DNA of 64,000 bases, taken from the NCBI RefSeq assembly GCF_900115075.1, contig NZ_FOVG01000001.1:1178001-1242000 (forward strand), given 5' to 3'. A program made the translations under genes and the position numbers. Shown here piece after piece: positions 7,307-16,038 of the stretch; positions within the stretch are counted from its first letter, which is position 1, and every line of letters starts with the position of its first letter. This DNA comes from Candidatus Pantoea varia (GTDB taxonomy: Bacteria > Pseudomonadota > Gammaproteobacteria > Enterobacterales > Enterobacteriaceae). The notes under the pieces are model-generated. The model worked only from the letters and a program-made list of their open reading frames with translations. It was not told where the DNA came from and made no database searches.

Positions 7307-8334
7307 TTCTGACCCTGACCCGACATCAGTGCCGCCGCATCAGCCATCGCGCGGTGCAGGTGCTGATTACCCTGTTCGGCCTGCTGCTGCTGACCTTTTT
7401 TATTGGCCGGGTGATGCCGCTGGACCCGGTGCTGGCGATTGTCGGCCCCGACGCCGATCAGGCCACTTATCAGCAGGTTTATCATCAACTCGGCTTTGAT
7501 AAACCGCTGTGGGTGCAGTTTGGTATTTACCTTAATGCGCTGCTGCATGGCGATCTCGGTCATGCGCTGCTGACCGGCCAGCCGGTGGTACATGACATCC
7601 TGCGCGTCTTTCCCGCTACGGTAGAGCTGGCCACGCTGGCGATTGTGATTGGCGCGGGCCTCGGCGTGCCGCTGGGCGTGCTGGCGGCGGCGCGCCGTAA
7701 CAGCGTCATCGACTATGTGGTGCGGATGCTCAGCCTGGCCGGTTACTCCACGCCGATCTTCTGGGTCGGCATGATGGGCCTGCTGCTGTTCTATGCCCAT
7801 CTCGGCTGGGTCGGCGGCGCAGGACGGGTGGACTTCAGCCTGGATGGCATCGTGCCGCATCGTACTGGTTTTATGCTGATTGACGCCCTGCTGGCCGGCA
7901 ACAGCCAGGTATTCGGGAACGCGCTGAATCACCTGGTGCTGCCCGCCTCGCTGCTCGGCTTTCACTCCATGGCTTACATCAGCCGCATGACGCGCAGCTT
8001 TATGCTGGCGCAGCTGTCACAGGAGTTCATTCTCACCGCGCGGGTCAAAGGCCTGACCGAATGGCAGGTGATCTGGCAGCACGCCTTTCGCAATATCCTG
8101 GTACAACTGCTGACCGTGGTGGCGCTGGCCTATGGTTCGCTGCTGGAGGGTGCGGTGCTGATCGAAACAGTCTTCTCCTGGCCCGGCTTTGGTTCCTACC
8201 TCACCGGCAGCCTGATGCTGGGCGATATGAATGCGGTAATGGGCTGTGTGCTGGTGGTGGGCCTGATTTTTGTGCTGCTTAACCTGATCTCCGACCTGCT
8301 CTATCAGGTGTTCGATCCGAGGACCAAAGTATGA
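7303..8334 (+). CDS. DppB-type ABC permease
   Basis: A 343-residue membrane protein with six hydrophobic segments, the long periplasmic loop of DppB/OppB permeases and the EAA coupling motif near residues 230-250 (TARVKGLTEWQVIWQHAFRN). The start ATG overlaps the stop of the binding protein, with GGAGG upstream. With the next gene it forms the heterodimeric channel. Confidence 0.88.
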   Translation: MILTLTRHQCRRISHRAVQVLITLFGLLLLTFFIGRVMPLDPVLAIVGPDADQATYQQVYHQLGFDKPLWVQFGIYLNALLHGDLGHALLTGQPVVHDILRVFPATVELATLAIVIGAGLGVPLGVLAAARRNSVIDYVVRMLSLAGYSTPIFWVGMMGLLLFYAHLGWVGGAGRVDFSLDGIVPHRTGFMLIDALLAGNSQVFGNALNHLVLPASLLGFHSMAYISRMTRSFMLAQLSQEFILTARVKGLTEWQVIWQHAFRNILVQLLTVVALAYGSLLEGAVLIETVFSWPGFGSYLTGSLMLGDMNAVMGCVLVVGLIFVLLNLISDLLYQVFDPRTKV

Positions 8335-9236
8335 CGATCTCGTTTGATGCTGCGTCTGTAAGTCATTCCCGCGAGCGACTGGCGCGCTGCCAGCGTTTTG
8401 CTGCCCGCTGCGGCTATTTCCTCTGGCGCATGGCCTGTAATCCCCTGACTGCCATTGGCGGCGGTATTGTGCTGCTGCTCTGCATCGTGGCGCTGTTTGC
8501 GCCCTGGATCGCGCCGTATCATCCGCTGGTTCAGGATCTGAACAATGCGCTGACGCCGCCCGGCGCGGCCCACTGGTTCGGCACCGACGAGTTTGGCCGG
8601 GATATCTTCAGCCGTCTGGTGTGGGGTGCGCGGATCACGCTCTATATCGTGCTGCTGGTGTCGGTCACTGTCGGGCCACTCGGCCTGCTGCTGGGCGTCA
8701 CCGCCGGTTACTTCGGCGGCAAAGTCGACGGCGTGCTGATGCGCGTCACCGATATCTTCATCTCCTTCCCGAGCCTGGTACTGGCGCTGGCGTTTGTTGC
8801 CGCCCTGGGTCCGGGTCTGGAGCATGTGGTGATTGCCATTACGCTCACGGCCTGGCCGCCTATTGCCCGTCTGGCGCGCGCTGAAACGCTGTCGCTGCGT
8901 CAGGCGGACTTTATCTCGGCGGTCCGTTTACAGGGCGCGTCGCCGCTGCGGGTGCTGTGGAAACATATTATTCCGCTCTGCCTGCCGTCGGTGATTATCC
9001 GCATCACCATGAACATGGCGGGCATTATCCTCACCGCCGCCGGGCTGGGATTTCTCGGACTGGGCGCACAACCGCCCGATCCGGAATGGGGCGCGATGAT
9101 CGCCAGCGGCCGCACCTACATGCTGGAGTGCTGGTGGGTGGTCACCGTGCCCGGTCTGGCGATCCTGATTAACAGCCTGGCATTTAACTTCTTAGGAGAT
9201 GGCCTACGTGACCTGCTTGATCCCCGCAGTGAGTAA
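8331..9236 (+). CDS. DppC-type ABC permease
   Basis: A 301-residue permease with the DppC N-terminal segment and the motif GTDEFGRDIFSRLVWGAR characteristic of this subfamily, followed by the EAA loop (AVRLQGASPLRVLWKH). It overlaps the preceding permease by an ATGA junction. It is the second subunit of the channel. Confidence 0.88.
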   Translation: MTISFDAASVSHSRERLARCQRFAARCGYFLWRMACNPLTAIGGGIVLLLCIVALFAPWIAPYHPLVQDLNNALTPPGAAHWFGTDEFGRDIFSRLVWGARITLYIVLLVSVTVGPLGLLLGVTAGYFGGKVDGVLMRVTDIFISFPSLVLALAFVAALGPGLEHVVIAITLTAWPPIARLARAETLSLRQADFISAVRLQGASPLRVLWKHIIPLCLPSVIIRITMNMAGIILTAAGLGFLGLGAQPPDPEWGAMIASGRTYMLECWWVVTVPGLAILINSLAFNFLGDGLRDLLDPRSE

Positions 9237-10074
9237 CGCCTCGCCGTTGCTCGACGTGCGCGATTTGCACGTGAACTTTGTTAACGGACGCCAGACAACC
9301 CCGGCGGTGCGCGGCGTCTCCTTTCAACTCGGTCAGGAGAAGCTGGCGATTGTCGGTGAGTCTGGCTCCGGTAAATCGACCGTGGGCCGCGCCCTGCTGC
9401 AGCTGCACCCGGCGAAGGCGCGCATCGAGGCGAGCCGGATGCAGTTTGGCGATATCGACCTGCTGCACGCCAGCCCGGCACAGATGCGCGCCATTCGCGG
9501 CAAACGTATCTCGATGATTATGCAGGACCCGAAATATTCGCTGAATCCGGTGATTCGGGTTGGCGAGCAGATCGCCGAGGCCTGGCGCAGTCACCATCGC
9601 GACCAGAAATCGGCGGCACGTCAGCGGGCGCTGGCGATGCTGGAAGAGGTGCAGATCCGCGATCCTGAACGGGTTTATCAGCTCTATCCTCATGAGATTT
9701 CCGGCGGTCAGGGGCAGCGCGTGATGATCGCCATGATGCTGATTACCGAACCGGAACTGGTGATTGCCGATGAGCCGACCTCTGCGCTGGATGTCTCGGT
9801 GCGCCTGCAGGTGCTGGCGCTGCTGGATGATCTGGTGAAAGCGCGCGGACTGGGGCTGATTTTTATCAGTCACGATATCAATCTGGTGCGCAGCTTCTGC
9901 GATCGGGTGCTGGTGATGTATGCCGGGCGCGTCGTGGAGTCGCTGGCCGCCAGTGAACTCGACCACGCGCAGCATCCCTATACGCAGGGCCTGCTGGCGG
10001 CGCTGCCCGACCTTGATCACCGCCGTACACGTCTGCCGGTGTTACAACGTCACGCAAGCTGGTTAGCCGACTAA
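9208..10074 (+). CDS. DppD-type ABC transporter ATPase
   Basis: An ABC ATPase with Walker A GESGSGKST, signature SGGQGQRV, Walker B VIADEPTSALDVS and the His of ISHDI, plus the C-terminal oligopeptide/dipeptide extension. The start is uncertain: an ATG at 9199 touches the AGGAG site with no spacer, so the GTG at 9208 nine bases after AGGAG is preferred; a GTG at 9229 overlapping the previous stop codon is another option. It overlaps the permease gene by about 29 bases. Confidence 0.85.
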   Translation: MTCLIPAVSNASPLLDVRDLHVNFVNGRQTTPAVRGVSFQLGQEKLAIVGESGSGKSTVGRALLQLHPAKARIEASRMQFGDIDLLHASPAQMRAIRGKRISMIMQDPKYSLNPVIRVGEQIAEAWRSHHRDQKSAARQRALAMLEEVQIRDPERVYQLYPHEISGGQGQRVMIAMMLITEPELVIADEPTSALDVSVRLQVLALLDDLVKARGLGLIFISHDINLVRSFCDRVLVMYAGRVVESLAASELDHAQHPYTQGLLAALPDLDHRRTRLPVLQRHASWLAD

Positions 10075-10083
10075 GGAGTGGTG

Positions 10084-10848
10084 ATGATTGACGTAAAAAA
10101 CCTTAACCTCAGCTTCGGCGATGAGGGCACGCTTAATCAGGTGCTGTTCGACGTGAATCTGCAGGTGAAACAGGGTGAAATCTTCGGTCTGGTCGGGGAA
10201 TCGGGATCGGGCAAAACCACGGTGCTGAAGTGTCTGGCGGGCCTGTTTACTCACTGGCAGGGAGAGCTGACGATTGATAATCAGCCGCTGACGCATCGCA
10301 TTGATCGGGCGCGCTGTCGGCAGGTGCAGATGGTGTTTCAGGACCCTTATGGTTCGCTGCACCCGCGTCACACGCTGGGCGATATCCTTGAAGAGCCGTT
10401 GCAGATTCAGGGCATCGGGCAGCGCCAGCAGCGGGTGGTGGCGATGCTGGATAAGGTCGGGCTGAATCGCGCCTGGCAGACGCGCTATCCCCACCAGCTT
10501 TCCGGCGGCCAGCGTCAGCGCGTGGCGATTGCCCGGGCACTGATTTTAGAGCCGCGCGTGCTGCTGCTGGATGAACCGACCTCCGCACTGGATGTTTCGG
10601 TGCAGGCGGAAATCCTCAATCTGCTCAGCGATCTGCAGCAGCTGGAGAACCTGACCTATCTGATGGTGACGCACGACCTCGGCGTAGTGGCGCATCTCTG
10701 CCATCGCGTGGCGGTGATGCAACAGGGCAAGGTGCTGGAGACGCTGGATGTGCCGACGCTGGTGGCCGATCGCGCCGCGATGCCCTACACGCGGATGCTG
10801 GTGGAGGCGAGTCGCCACAACCATCCGGTGCTGGCGCAGCAGAGCTGA
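10084..10848 (+). CDS. DppF-type ABC transporter ATPase
   Basis: Second ATPase of the importer, 254 residues, with Walker A GESGSGKTT, Q-loop QDPYGSLHPRHTL, signature LSGGQRQRVAIARAL and Walker B LLLDEPTSALDVS. Two GTG codons lie in frame just upstream, but the AAGGAG at 10073-10078 fits the ATG at 10084. It is the last gene of the operon. Confidence 0.88.
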   Translation: MIDVKNLNLSFGDEGTLNQVLFDVNLQVKQGEIFGLVGESGSGKTTVLKCLAGLFTHWQGELTIDNQPLTHRIDRARCRQVQMVFQDPYGSLHPRHTLGDILEEPLQIQGIGQRQQRVVAMLDKVGLNRAWQTRYPHQLSGGQRQRVAIARALILEPRVLLLDEPTSALDVSVQAEILNLLSDLQQLENLTYLMVTHDLGVVAHLCHRVAVMQQGKVLETLDVPTLVADRAAMPYTRMLVEASRHNHPVLAQQS

Positions 10849-10873
10849 ATAGTCGCGGACGCAGAGAGAAGAT

Positions 10874-10898
10874 AAAAAAGGGCCGGTCAGACCGGCCC
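10874..10898 (-). terminator. Terminator of the RpiB-type isomerase gene
   Basis: On the minus strand the stem GGGCCGGT/ACCGGCCC is followed by six T. Its position between two convergent genes means the hairpin may also slow plus-strand transcription from the ABC operon. Confidence 0.85.
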
Positions 10899-10915
10899 TG
10901 TCAACCCCGGAGGGT

Positions 10916-11554
10916 TTAGTGAGTCAGCTGACGCACAAAGGCAACGATCTCCTGATTTTTGCCATGTTCAAACAGGCACTGCTGGAAACGCGGGCCGCTG
11001 ACGGCGGTGCGTACCAGTTCAGGATCGATGGCGCGCAGGGTGTCGAGATAGTTCTCTTTGATCACCGCAGCCTTGACCTGATTCAGCAGGCCGGCGTTGC
11101 GCACCTGCGGCTCTTTACGCTCTGGCGGATAACCATTGCCCTTCTCGCCAGTGAACGCTTTTTCAAAGATAAAGCGCAGGTTCAGCTCAGCGCCCCAGCC
11201 AAACCCTTTGGCGAATGGCAGGGATAAGGCATTACCGTTGTTGATTTGCGCGAACAGGTAAGCATCCGCCGGATCGATACAGTAGCCGCAGACCACGCCC
11301 GGATGAATGTTCAGTGACATCAGCGCGCCCTGCCCGGTGCCGCAGCCCGCGACCACGAAATCCACCGCCTGGCTGTTCAGCAGCACGCTGGCCTGGATAC
11401 CGAGGTGAATGTAGGTCAGGTGGTGATCCTGTTCATCGCTCATCCCAACGTTGAAGACCTGATGGCCCAGCGGCTGCGCGACGCCTTCCAGTTCTTTCAG
11501 CACGGTTACGTTCTTAGCGGCCTGGCTGTTTTCCATCATTAATGCGATTTTCAT
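10916..11554 (-). CDS. RpiB/LacA/LacB-family sugar isomerase, DhuI-like
   Basis: A 212-residue protein of the RpiB/LacAB fold, longer than RpiB (about 150), with the CGTGQG active-site segment (VAGCGTGQGALM) and a C-terminal extension. A subgroup of this family, DhuI, isomerises the 5-keto-4-deoxyuronate formed from unsaturated galacturonate, replacing the unrelated KduI. Here a perfect KdgR box lies just upstream, and the divergent neighbour is KdgF-like, which catalyses the preceding ring opening. Seen: family, operator and neighbour. Inferred: the DhuI function. An RpiB-like pentose-phosphate role remains possible. Start ATG 11554 has GAGGGT upstream. Confidence 0.75.
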   Translation of the reverse strand: MKIALMMENSQAAKNVTVLKELEGVAQPLGHQVFNVGMSDEQDHHLTYIHLGIQASVLLNSQAVDFVVAGCGTGQGALMSLNIHPGVVCGYCIDPADAYLFAQINNGNALSLPFAKGFGWGAELNLRFIFEKAFTGEKGNGYPPERKEPQVRNAGLLNQVKAAVIKENYLDTLRAIDPELVRTAVSGPRFQQCLFEHGKNQEIVAFVRQLTH

Positions 11555-11573
11555 GATCTACCCTCATAAAATA

Positions 11574-11592
11574 AATGAAACACCGTTTCATT
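11574..11592. promoter_or_regulatory. KdgR box
   Basis: AATGAAACACCGTTTCATT fits the KdgR consensus AATRAAAYRNYRTTTYAYT at every position. KdgR is the IclR-type repressor of pectin and uronate catabolism in enterobacteria. The site lies 20 bases upstream of the isomerase start and about 100 bases upstream of the cupin, so it may control both divergent genes. Confidence 0.85.
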
Positions 11593-11693
11593 TTAGAGAA
11601 AAACCACTAAAGTGCATGGACTAATTCACCCTGGTGCTGTGAGACCCATCACAAAACGGCGACTGCAGTGCCCACTACCGCATGAGGATAAAG

Positions 11694-12014
11694 ATGTTTA
11701 TCTACCATAACGAGCGACCACTGGAAGATCTGGGTAACGGTGTGACCCGCCGCGTACTGGCGCATGGCGGCACGATGATGGCGGTTGAAGTGCGTTTCGA
11801 AAAAGAGGCTGTCGGCCCGCTGCATCATCATCCTCACGAGCAACTGACCTATGTGCTGAGCGGACGCTTTGCCTTCACCATCAACGGTGAAACACGGGAA
11901 GTGGGTGCGGGCGATACACTCTACAAAGCGCCCGATGTGGTTCATGGCTGTGTCTGTCTTGAAGCCGGTGTTCTGCTGGATACCTTTACGCCACAGCGCG
12001 AAGATTTCCTGTAA
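11694..12014 (+). CDS. KdgF-like cupin
   Basis: A 106-residue single-domain cupin with the metal motif HHHPHEQLTYVLSG and a second histidine in the DVVHGCV block. The sequence, including the RREDFL-type end (QREDFL), follows the KdgF family, which linearises 4,5-unsaturated galacturonate or mannuronate for pectin and alginate breakdown. The in-frame ATG 12 bases upstream contains the AGGA site of the chosen ATG at 11694. The KdgR box and the divergent DhuI-like isomerase support the call. Confidence 0.78.
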   Translation: MFIYHNERPLEDLGNGVTRRVLAHGGTMMAVEVRFEKEAVGPLHHHPHEQLTYVLSGRFAFTINGETREVGAGDTLYKAPDVVHGCVCLEAGVLLDTFTPQREDFL

Positions 12015-12143
12015 CCAAAACAGCCTGAGCGGCCTGCCGGGCCGCCTGGCGAAGGATTAAGATTACTGACGCTTTTTTATTCCCAAAATCCCCTGAAAAT
12101 ATTCAATTAATCCCCTAAAACGCATTACCGGATTAAACAGTTA

Positions 12144-12160
12144 ACTAACAAAAAGTTAGT
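12144..12160. promoter_or_regulatory. Perfect inverted repeat ACTAAC-N5-GTTAGT
   Basis: Two six-base arms around AAAAA in the region upstream of the small AriR/YcgZ-like gene. It is a possible operator; there is no T run in place for a terminator. The binding protein is not known. Confidence 0.5.
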
Positions 12161-12287
12161 CTGTACCCGCGCTACGCTTAGCCTCGACTAAAAAATCAAC
12201 CTGGCCCATTTCTGTACAAAACCCGGATCGTTGTATAAGTTTAATAACAATACCAGCGCGTTTTTTAACCCGAACAAGGATAATAAT

Positions 12288-12527
12288 ATGCCAATGCAAA
12301 ACACCCTCACCTTGCCCCTGAACCACAACGTCCCGGTTAAAAATGAGTTCCGTTCATCTTTTGCTGCATCTGAACAGGACAAAATCAATTTTTTGATCGA
12401 AGAGTTAATGGAAGCGGGTAAGGAAAAAAGCTGTATGGACCTGCTGCGTCATCTGGCCTCTGCGGACACTGTCGAAGAAGAAGCCTGCTGTCGTGAACTG
12501 CTGACGTTACTGATGGCCCAAAAATGA
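12288..12527 (+). CDS. Small AriR/YcgZ/YmgA-like connector protein (tentative)
   Basis: A 79-residue soluble protein. The C-terminal half is helical with a pattern close to the E. coli YcgZ/YmgA/AriR group (a KSCMDLLRHL stretch, then EEE, then ELLTLL), small proteins that connect two-component signalling with biofilm and acid resistance. The longer frame could start at 12231, but AAGGA fits the ATG at 12288. An inverted repeat lies about 130 bases upstream. The family assignment is by pattern only; it may be an unrelated hypothetical protein. Confidence 0.6.
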   Translation: MPMQNTLTLPLNHNVPVKNEFRSSFAASEQDKINFLIEELMEAGKEKSCMDLLRHLASADTVEEEACCRELLTLLMAQK

Positions 12528-12776
12528 AGCCTGTGGCTGGCTGTTCAGCGCAGATTCATCACATAACATCACCACGAAAACCCGCCTGACCGAACGTCCC
12601 CGTTCAGGCGCGTCACTTCTCCAGTAAAAGCTGCTTTTTCCTTTACCCCACAATGCCGACCGAAGCGGATGCTGATACGCGGGTTAAACCGACCTCACAA
12701 CTCTCATTGCTTCTCTCTCAGCTCTTTTGTTAGCCTGAATTTTCCCCGATTCATTATCAGGTTCCACAGGAGTGAT

Positions 12777-13271
12777 ATGACCATGACCTCTTCCCCTGCC
12801 ACGCTGCATCTGCTGTGTGGAAAAATGGCTTCCGGGAAATCGACCCTGGCAGCGGAGCTGGGTGCTGCGCCCGGTTGCGTAGTGATCAGCGAGGATCAGT
12901 GGCTCGCCGCGATCTGGCAGGATGAGATGCAGTCGGTGGCTGACTACGTCCGCGTTGCGGCAAAACTCAGAAAGGCGATGACGCCCCATCTGGTGGCGCT
13001 GCTAAACGCGGGCATGTCGGTGGTGCTTGATTTTCCGGCCAACACCCGGGCGAATCGCGACTGGATGATGTCGGTGATTAAGGCATCCTCTGCCGACCAT
13101 CGCCTGCATTATCTGGACGTGCCGGACGCGCTGTGTAAATCGCGGCTGCACGCCCGTAATCAGGGCGGTGAACACGTTTTTGCCGCCACAGACGAGCAGT
13201 TCGCGTTGATTACCCGCTATTTCGAACCGCCGCAGGAGGAGGAAGGCTTTAACCTGGTGCGGCACGGTTAA
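12777..13271 (+). CDS. P-loop kinase-like protein (AAA_33/zeta type)
   Basis: A 164-residue protein with Walker A GKMASGKST near residue 15, a DFPANT motif in the Walker B position and an arginine-rich lid region (SRLHARNQGG). This is the fold of small-molecule kinases and zeta-like proteins that act on small substrates. CAGGAG precedes the ATG at 12777; the long upstream extension of the frame has no support. No antitoxin-like partner is adjacent, so a metabolic or tRNA/nucleotide kinase role is as likely as a toxin. Function unknown. Confidence 0.7.
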   Translation: MTMTSSPATLHLLCGKMASGKSTLAAELGAAPGCVVISEDQWLAAIWQDEMQSVADYVRVAAKLRKAMTPHLVALLNAGMSVVLDFPANTRANRDWMMSVIKASSADHRLHYLDVPDALCKSRLHARNQGGEHVFAATDEQFALITRYFEPPQEEEGFNLVRHG

Positions 13272-13283
13272 CGCCTTCTGAAT

Positions 13284-14177
13284 TTAAGAGAGATCGAGTG
13301 CCGCGAGCACTTCAGCTATCTGCTGGCAATCCGCATCAGGGAGTGGCAGCAGCGGACGCGGCAGGCAGTCGCGTCCGGTCAGGCCCAGCAGCCCCGCCGC
13401 CGCACTGATCACCCGGAAACTGCCGCCGTGCTGGCGGAACAGCGCCCACAACGGCTGCAGGCGATCGGACTGCGCCCTGACGCTCTCATGATCGCCCGCA
13501 GCTGCCGCGTCGGTCATCGCTTTTGCGACATGCGGAAACAGCCCGCCGCACACCGAATACCAGCCATCACATCCGGCAATCAACGCATTGGCGGCAGAGG
13601 CGTCACCGCTGACGCCAATCGACACGGAAGCAGGCAGCGTGCCGCGCAACTGAGCCAGACGATCATTCGCCGCCGACTGCTCCGCCGGCACACCCGGAAT
13701 TTTCACTGAGCCTACACCGTGCAGTGCGGCGATCCGGCGCAGCAGCGCATCAGAAAACGTAAAATGGGTGGTGCCCGGATTGTCATAAATGCAGATCGGC
13801 ACCGAGGCGTGGCGCGTCACGCTCTCAAACAGCCCAAACACCTCATCCTCTTTCAATGCCTGATAACCCAGCGGCGGCAGCAGTAACGCGGCGGCGCCCG
13901 CCTGCTGCGCGTCCTCCGCCAGCGCCAGCACCTCGTCGGTGCTCACCGCGCCAATACAAATCATCACCGGAATCGAATCTGCATGTTCAACCGCCAGCTC
14001 GGCGATACGCCTGCGCTGTGGGCGGGTCAGATAGGCATAGCTGCCGGTGGAACCCAGCACGCCCAGTGAGTCGACTTTCGCCTCAGTCAGCCTGCGTAGC
14101 AGCCGCAGAAAGGCCGCTTCATCGGGCTTGCCATCAGCAAAGGGAGTAAGGGGAAAGGCACTGAGTCCGCTGAACAT
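13284..14177 (-). CDS. Dihydrodipicolinate synthase/N-acetylneuraminate lyase family protein
   Basis: A 297-residue TIM-barrel aldolase with the Schiff-base lysine K159 (SVKIPG), the conserved Tyr131 (IYDNPG) and the GSTGSYAYL loop. Members condense or cleave pyruvate with an aldehyde. The sequence is a paralog type, not the housekeeping DapA, and no lysine genes are nearby. It is divergent from the ABM-ACT-ArsR operon. The reaction is unknown; 2-keto-3-deoxy sugar acid or hydroxyproline-type substrates are possible. Confidence 0.8.
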   Translation of the reverse strand: MFSGLSAFPLTPFADGKPDEAAFLRLLRRLTEAKVDSLGVLGSTGSYAYLTRPQRRRIAELAVEHADSIPVMICIGAVSTDEVLALAEDAQQAGAAALLLPPLGYQALKEDEVFGLFESVTRHASVPICIYDNPGTTHFTFSDALLRRIAALHGVGSVKIPGVPAEQSAANDRLAQLRGTLPASVSIGVSGDASAANALIAGCDGWYSVCGGLFPHVAKAMTDAAAAGDHESVRAQSDRLQPLWALFRQHGGSFRVISAAAGLLGLTGRDCLPRPLLPLPDADCQQIAEVLAALDLS

Positions 14178-14301
14178 ATCGTCTGCTCCATCGTAAATGT
14201 GAACGGGCTGACCTCACCCGTACAGCCATATTTCGTTACTGGCCGAAGCATTAACTCGCCCCGCCCGCTATTTTGGCGCTATCACCCAAAGGAGGATAGC
14301 G

Positions 14302-14616
14302 ATGATTGCCGTACTTTTTGAAGCCGAAGCCCGCCCCGAACACCAGATGCGTTACCTGCAACTGGCTGCCGACCTTAAACCGCTGCTGATGCAAAACAGC
14401 GGGTTTATCTCTCTTGAGCGCTTTCAAAGCCTGACCGATGAGAAAAAAATTCTCTCGCTTTCCTGGTGGCGCGATGAAGAATCGGTGCTGGCCTGGAAGC
14501 GCAACCTGTGCCATCAGGCCGCACAGCGTGAAGGCCGCGAGACCCTTTTTGCCGGTTACCGTCTTCGCATCGTCACGCTGGTCAGAGAATATGCCTCACA
14601 ACAGGGAGTAAATTAA
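14302..14616 (+). CDS. Antibiotic biosynthesis monooxygenase (ABM) domain protein
   Basis: A 104-residue ferredoxin-like alpha+beta protein of the ABM family, with the SGFISLERFQSL and ILSLSWWRDEESVLAWKR blocks typical of it. Dimers of this fold bind small aromatic or haem-like molecules; many members have no known activity. A very strong AAAGGAGG site precedes the ATG. It is separated from the next gene by one base, so it is translated together with the ACT-domain protein. Confidence 0.8.
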   Translation: MIAVLFEAEARPEHQMRYLQLAADLKPLLMQNSGFISLERFQSLTDEKKILSLSWWRDEESVLAWKRNLCHQAAQREGRETLFAGYRLRIVTLVREYASQQGVN

Positions 14617-14617
14617 C

Positions 14618-15001
14618 ATGTTCGATATTCATGTCATCCTGCAAAATAGTCCAGGCACACTTTCGCGACTCACCACGCTGCTGGGCCGTCATGGCATCGG
14701 ACTGGAAGGCGGCGGTCTGTTCTCTTTTGGTGAGCAGAGCCACGCCCATTTTCTGGTCGCGGAAGGCGAACGGGCGCGGGCCGTGCTGGAAGCAGAGGGG
14801 ATCGCCGTCGAGGCCGTCAGCGCCCCGCTGATTCGCAGGTTACCGCAACAGCGTCCTGGCGAGTTGGGGGCGATCACGGCACGCCTTGCCGATGCGGGAA
14901 TCAACATCCTGGTGCAATACAGCGATCACGCTAACCAGCTAATCCTGATCACCGATAACAATCGTTCAGCCGCCGGGCTGACCACAGAATGGGCACCGTA
15001 A
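14618..15001 (+). CDS. Tandem ACT-domain protein
   Basis: A 127-residue protein made of two ACT-like repeats: an N-terminal one starting DIHVILQNSPGTLSRLTTLLGRHGI and a second with PGELGAITARLADAGINILVQYSD. ACT domains bind amino acids and regulate enzymes or transcription. Its place between an ABM protein and a winged-helix regulator suggests a ligand-sensing role for this small operon, which is inference. Confidence 0.75.
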   Translation: MFDIHVILQNSPGTLSRLTTLLGRHGIGLEGGGLFSFGEQSHAHFLVAEGERARAVLEAEGIAVEAVSAPLIRRLPQQRPGELGAITARLADAGINILVQYSDHANQLILITDNNRSAAGLTTEWAP

Positions 15002-15005
15002 TCTG

Positions 15006-15803
15006 ATGGCAACACCGCAACTTTATAACGCACCGGACGATAACGACGCGCTTGAGCACGCGATTGTGGGCGTCGCTGCCGCGATGGCCGATGCGTCGCG
15101 GGTGAAGATGCTGTCCGCGCTGATGGATGGACGCGCCTGGACCGCCACCGAACTCAGTGCTGTGACCGATGTGGCACCCTCAACGGCCAGCGCCCATCTG
15201 AACCGGTTGATCAACAGCGGCTTGATTGTCTGTGTTGCGCAGGGCCGTCACCGTTATTACCGACTGACCGGCAGTGATATCGCTGCGCTGATTGAGAACA
15301 TCATGGGCGTGTCGTGGCGACGAATTGCCGCGCCGGCGAGCACCACCCCGACATCGCTTCGCACCGCCCGCACCTGTTACGACCATCTGGCTGGTGAAGT
15401 CGCAGTGCAGATCTATGCCGCCATGGCGCAACAGGGCTGGATCACGCCGGAGGGCAGCGCTGTCACCCCGTTGGGTCTGCAGCAGTTTGCGGCATTGCAG
15501 ATTGATCTGTCACAGCCCGGACGCCGTAAGGCGTGCTGTGGCTGTCTCGACTGGAGTGAGCGCCGGTTCCATCTCGGCGGCTACGCGGGCGCCGCGCTGC
15601 TGACCGCCTTTGACGCACAGGGCTGGCTCACCCGCCAGTCCGGCTATCGTGAAGTCGCGTTTACCGAAGCGGGCGTCCGGCATTTACGTCAGGTTTTCGA
15701 TATCACCCTTCGCGGAAACAGCACGCCTGAGTTCAGAGCCCCTTTGCCGCCCGGCGCTACGCGGGGGGTCTCAGACTGCCCGGAATCCCCTTTTAGCGCG
15801 TAA
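15006..15803 (+). CDS. ArsR-type winged-helix transcriptional regulator
   Basis: A 265-residue protein with an N-terminal ArsR-like winged-helix domain (residues about 20-95; helix-turn-helix around LSAVTDVAPSTASAHL) and a C-terminal domain containing KACCGCLDW, a cysteine cluster that could bind metal or sense redox state. It starts four bases after the ACT protein and probably regulates this operon. The last about 30 residues look poorly ordered. Inducer unknown. Confidence 0.8.
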   Translation: MATPQLYNAPDDNDALEHAIVGVAAAMADASRVKMLSALMDGRAWTATELSAVTDVAPSTASAHLNRLINSGLIVCVAQGRHRYYRLTGSDIAALIENIMGVSWRRIAAPASTTPTSLRTARTCYDHLAGEVAVQIYAAMAQQGWITPEGSAVTPLGLQQFAALQIDLSQPGRRKACCGCLDWSERRFHLGGYAGAALLTAFDAQGWLTRQSGYREVAFTEAGVRHLRQVFDITLRGNSTPEFRAPLPPGATRGVSDCPESPFSA

Positions 15804-16038
15804 CAGGCTTATGAATTCCGTCACATTTCCGCAAACTCGCCTCAAAGCCGATAACACGCCGGCAAAATCGCCTCTCCCGATAACCTCCTGAATTACAATG
15901 CTTTCATAAGGTAACACCAGGCAATCATGCGGCATGCACATCAATCCATGCCCTTTTTGCACTTATCTGGCGCGGAGTGCTGATTCACTCTTCAGTCACA
16001 GGCGCGGCAAAAAGCGTCATACCTTACTGGAGTTACTG

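Noticed and set aside
12777..13271. Zeta-type toxin with antitoxin
   Set aside because: A P-loop kinase fold is visible but no epsilon-like partner gene is adjacent, so a toxin-antitoxin call is not supported.
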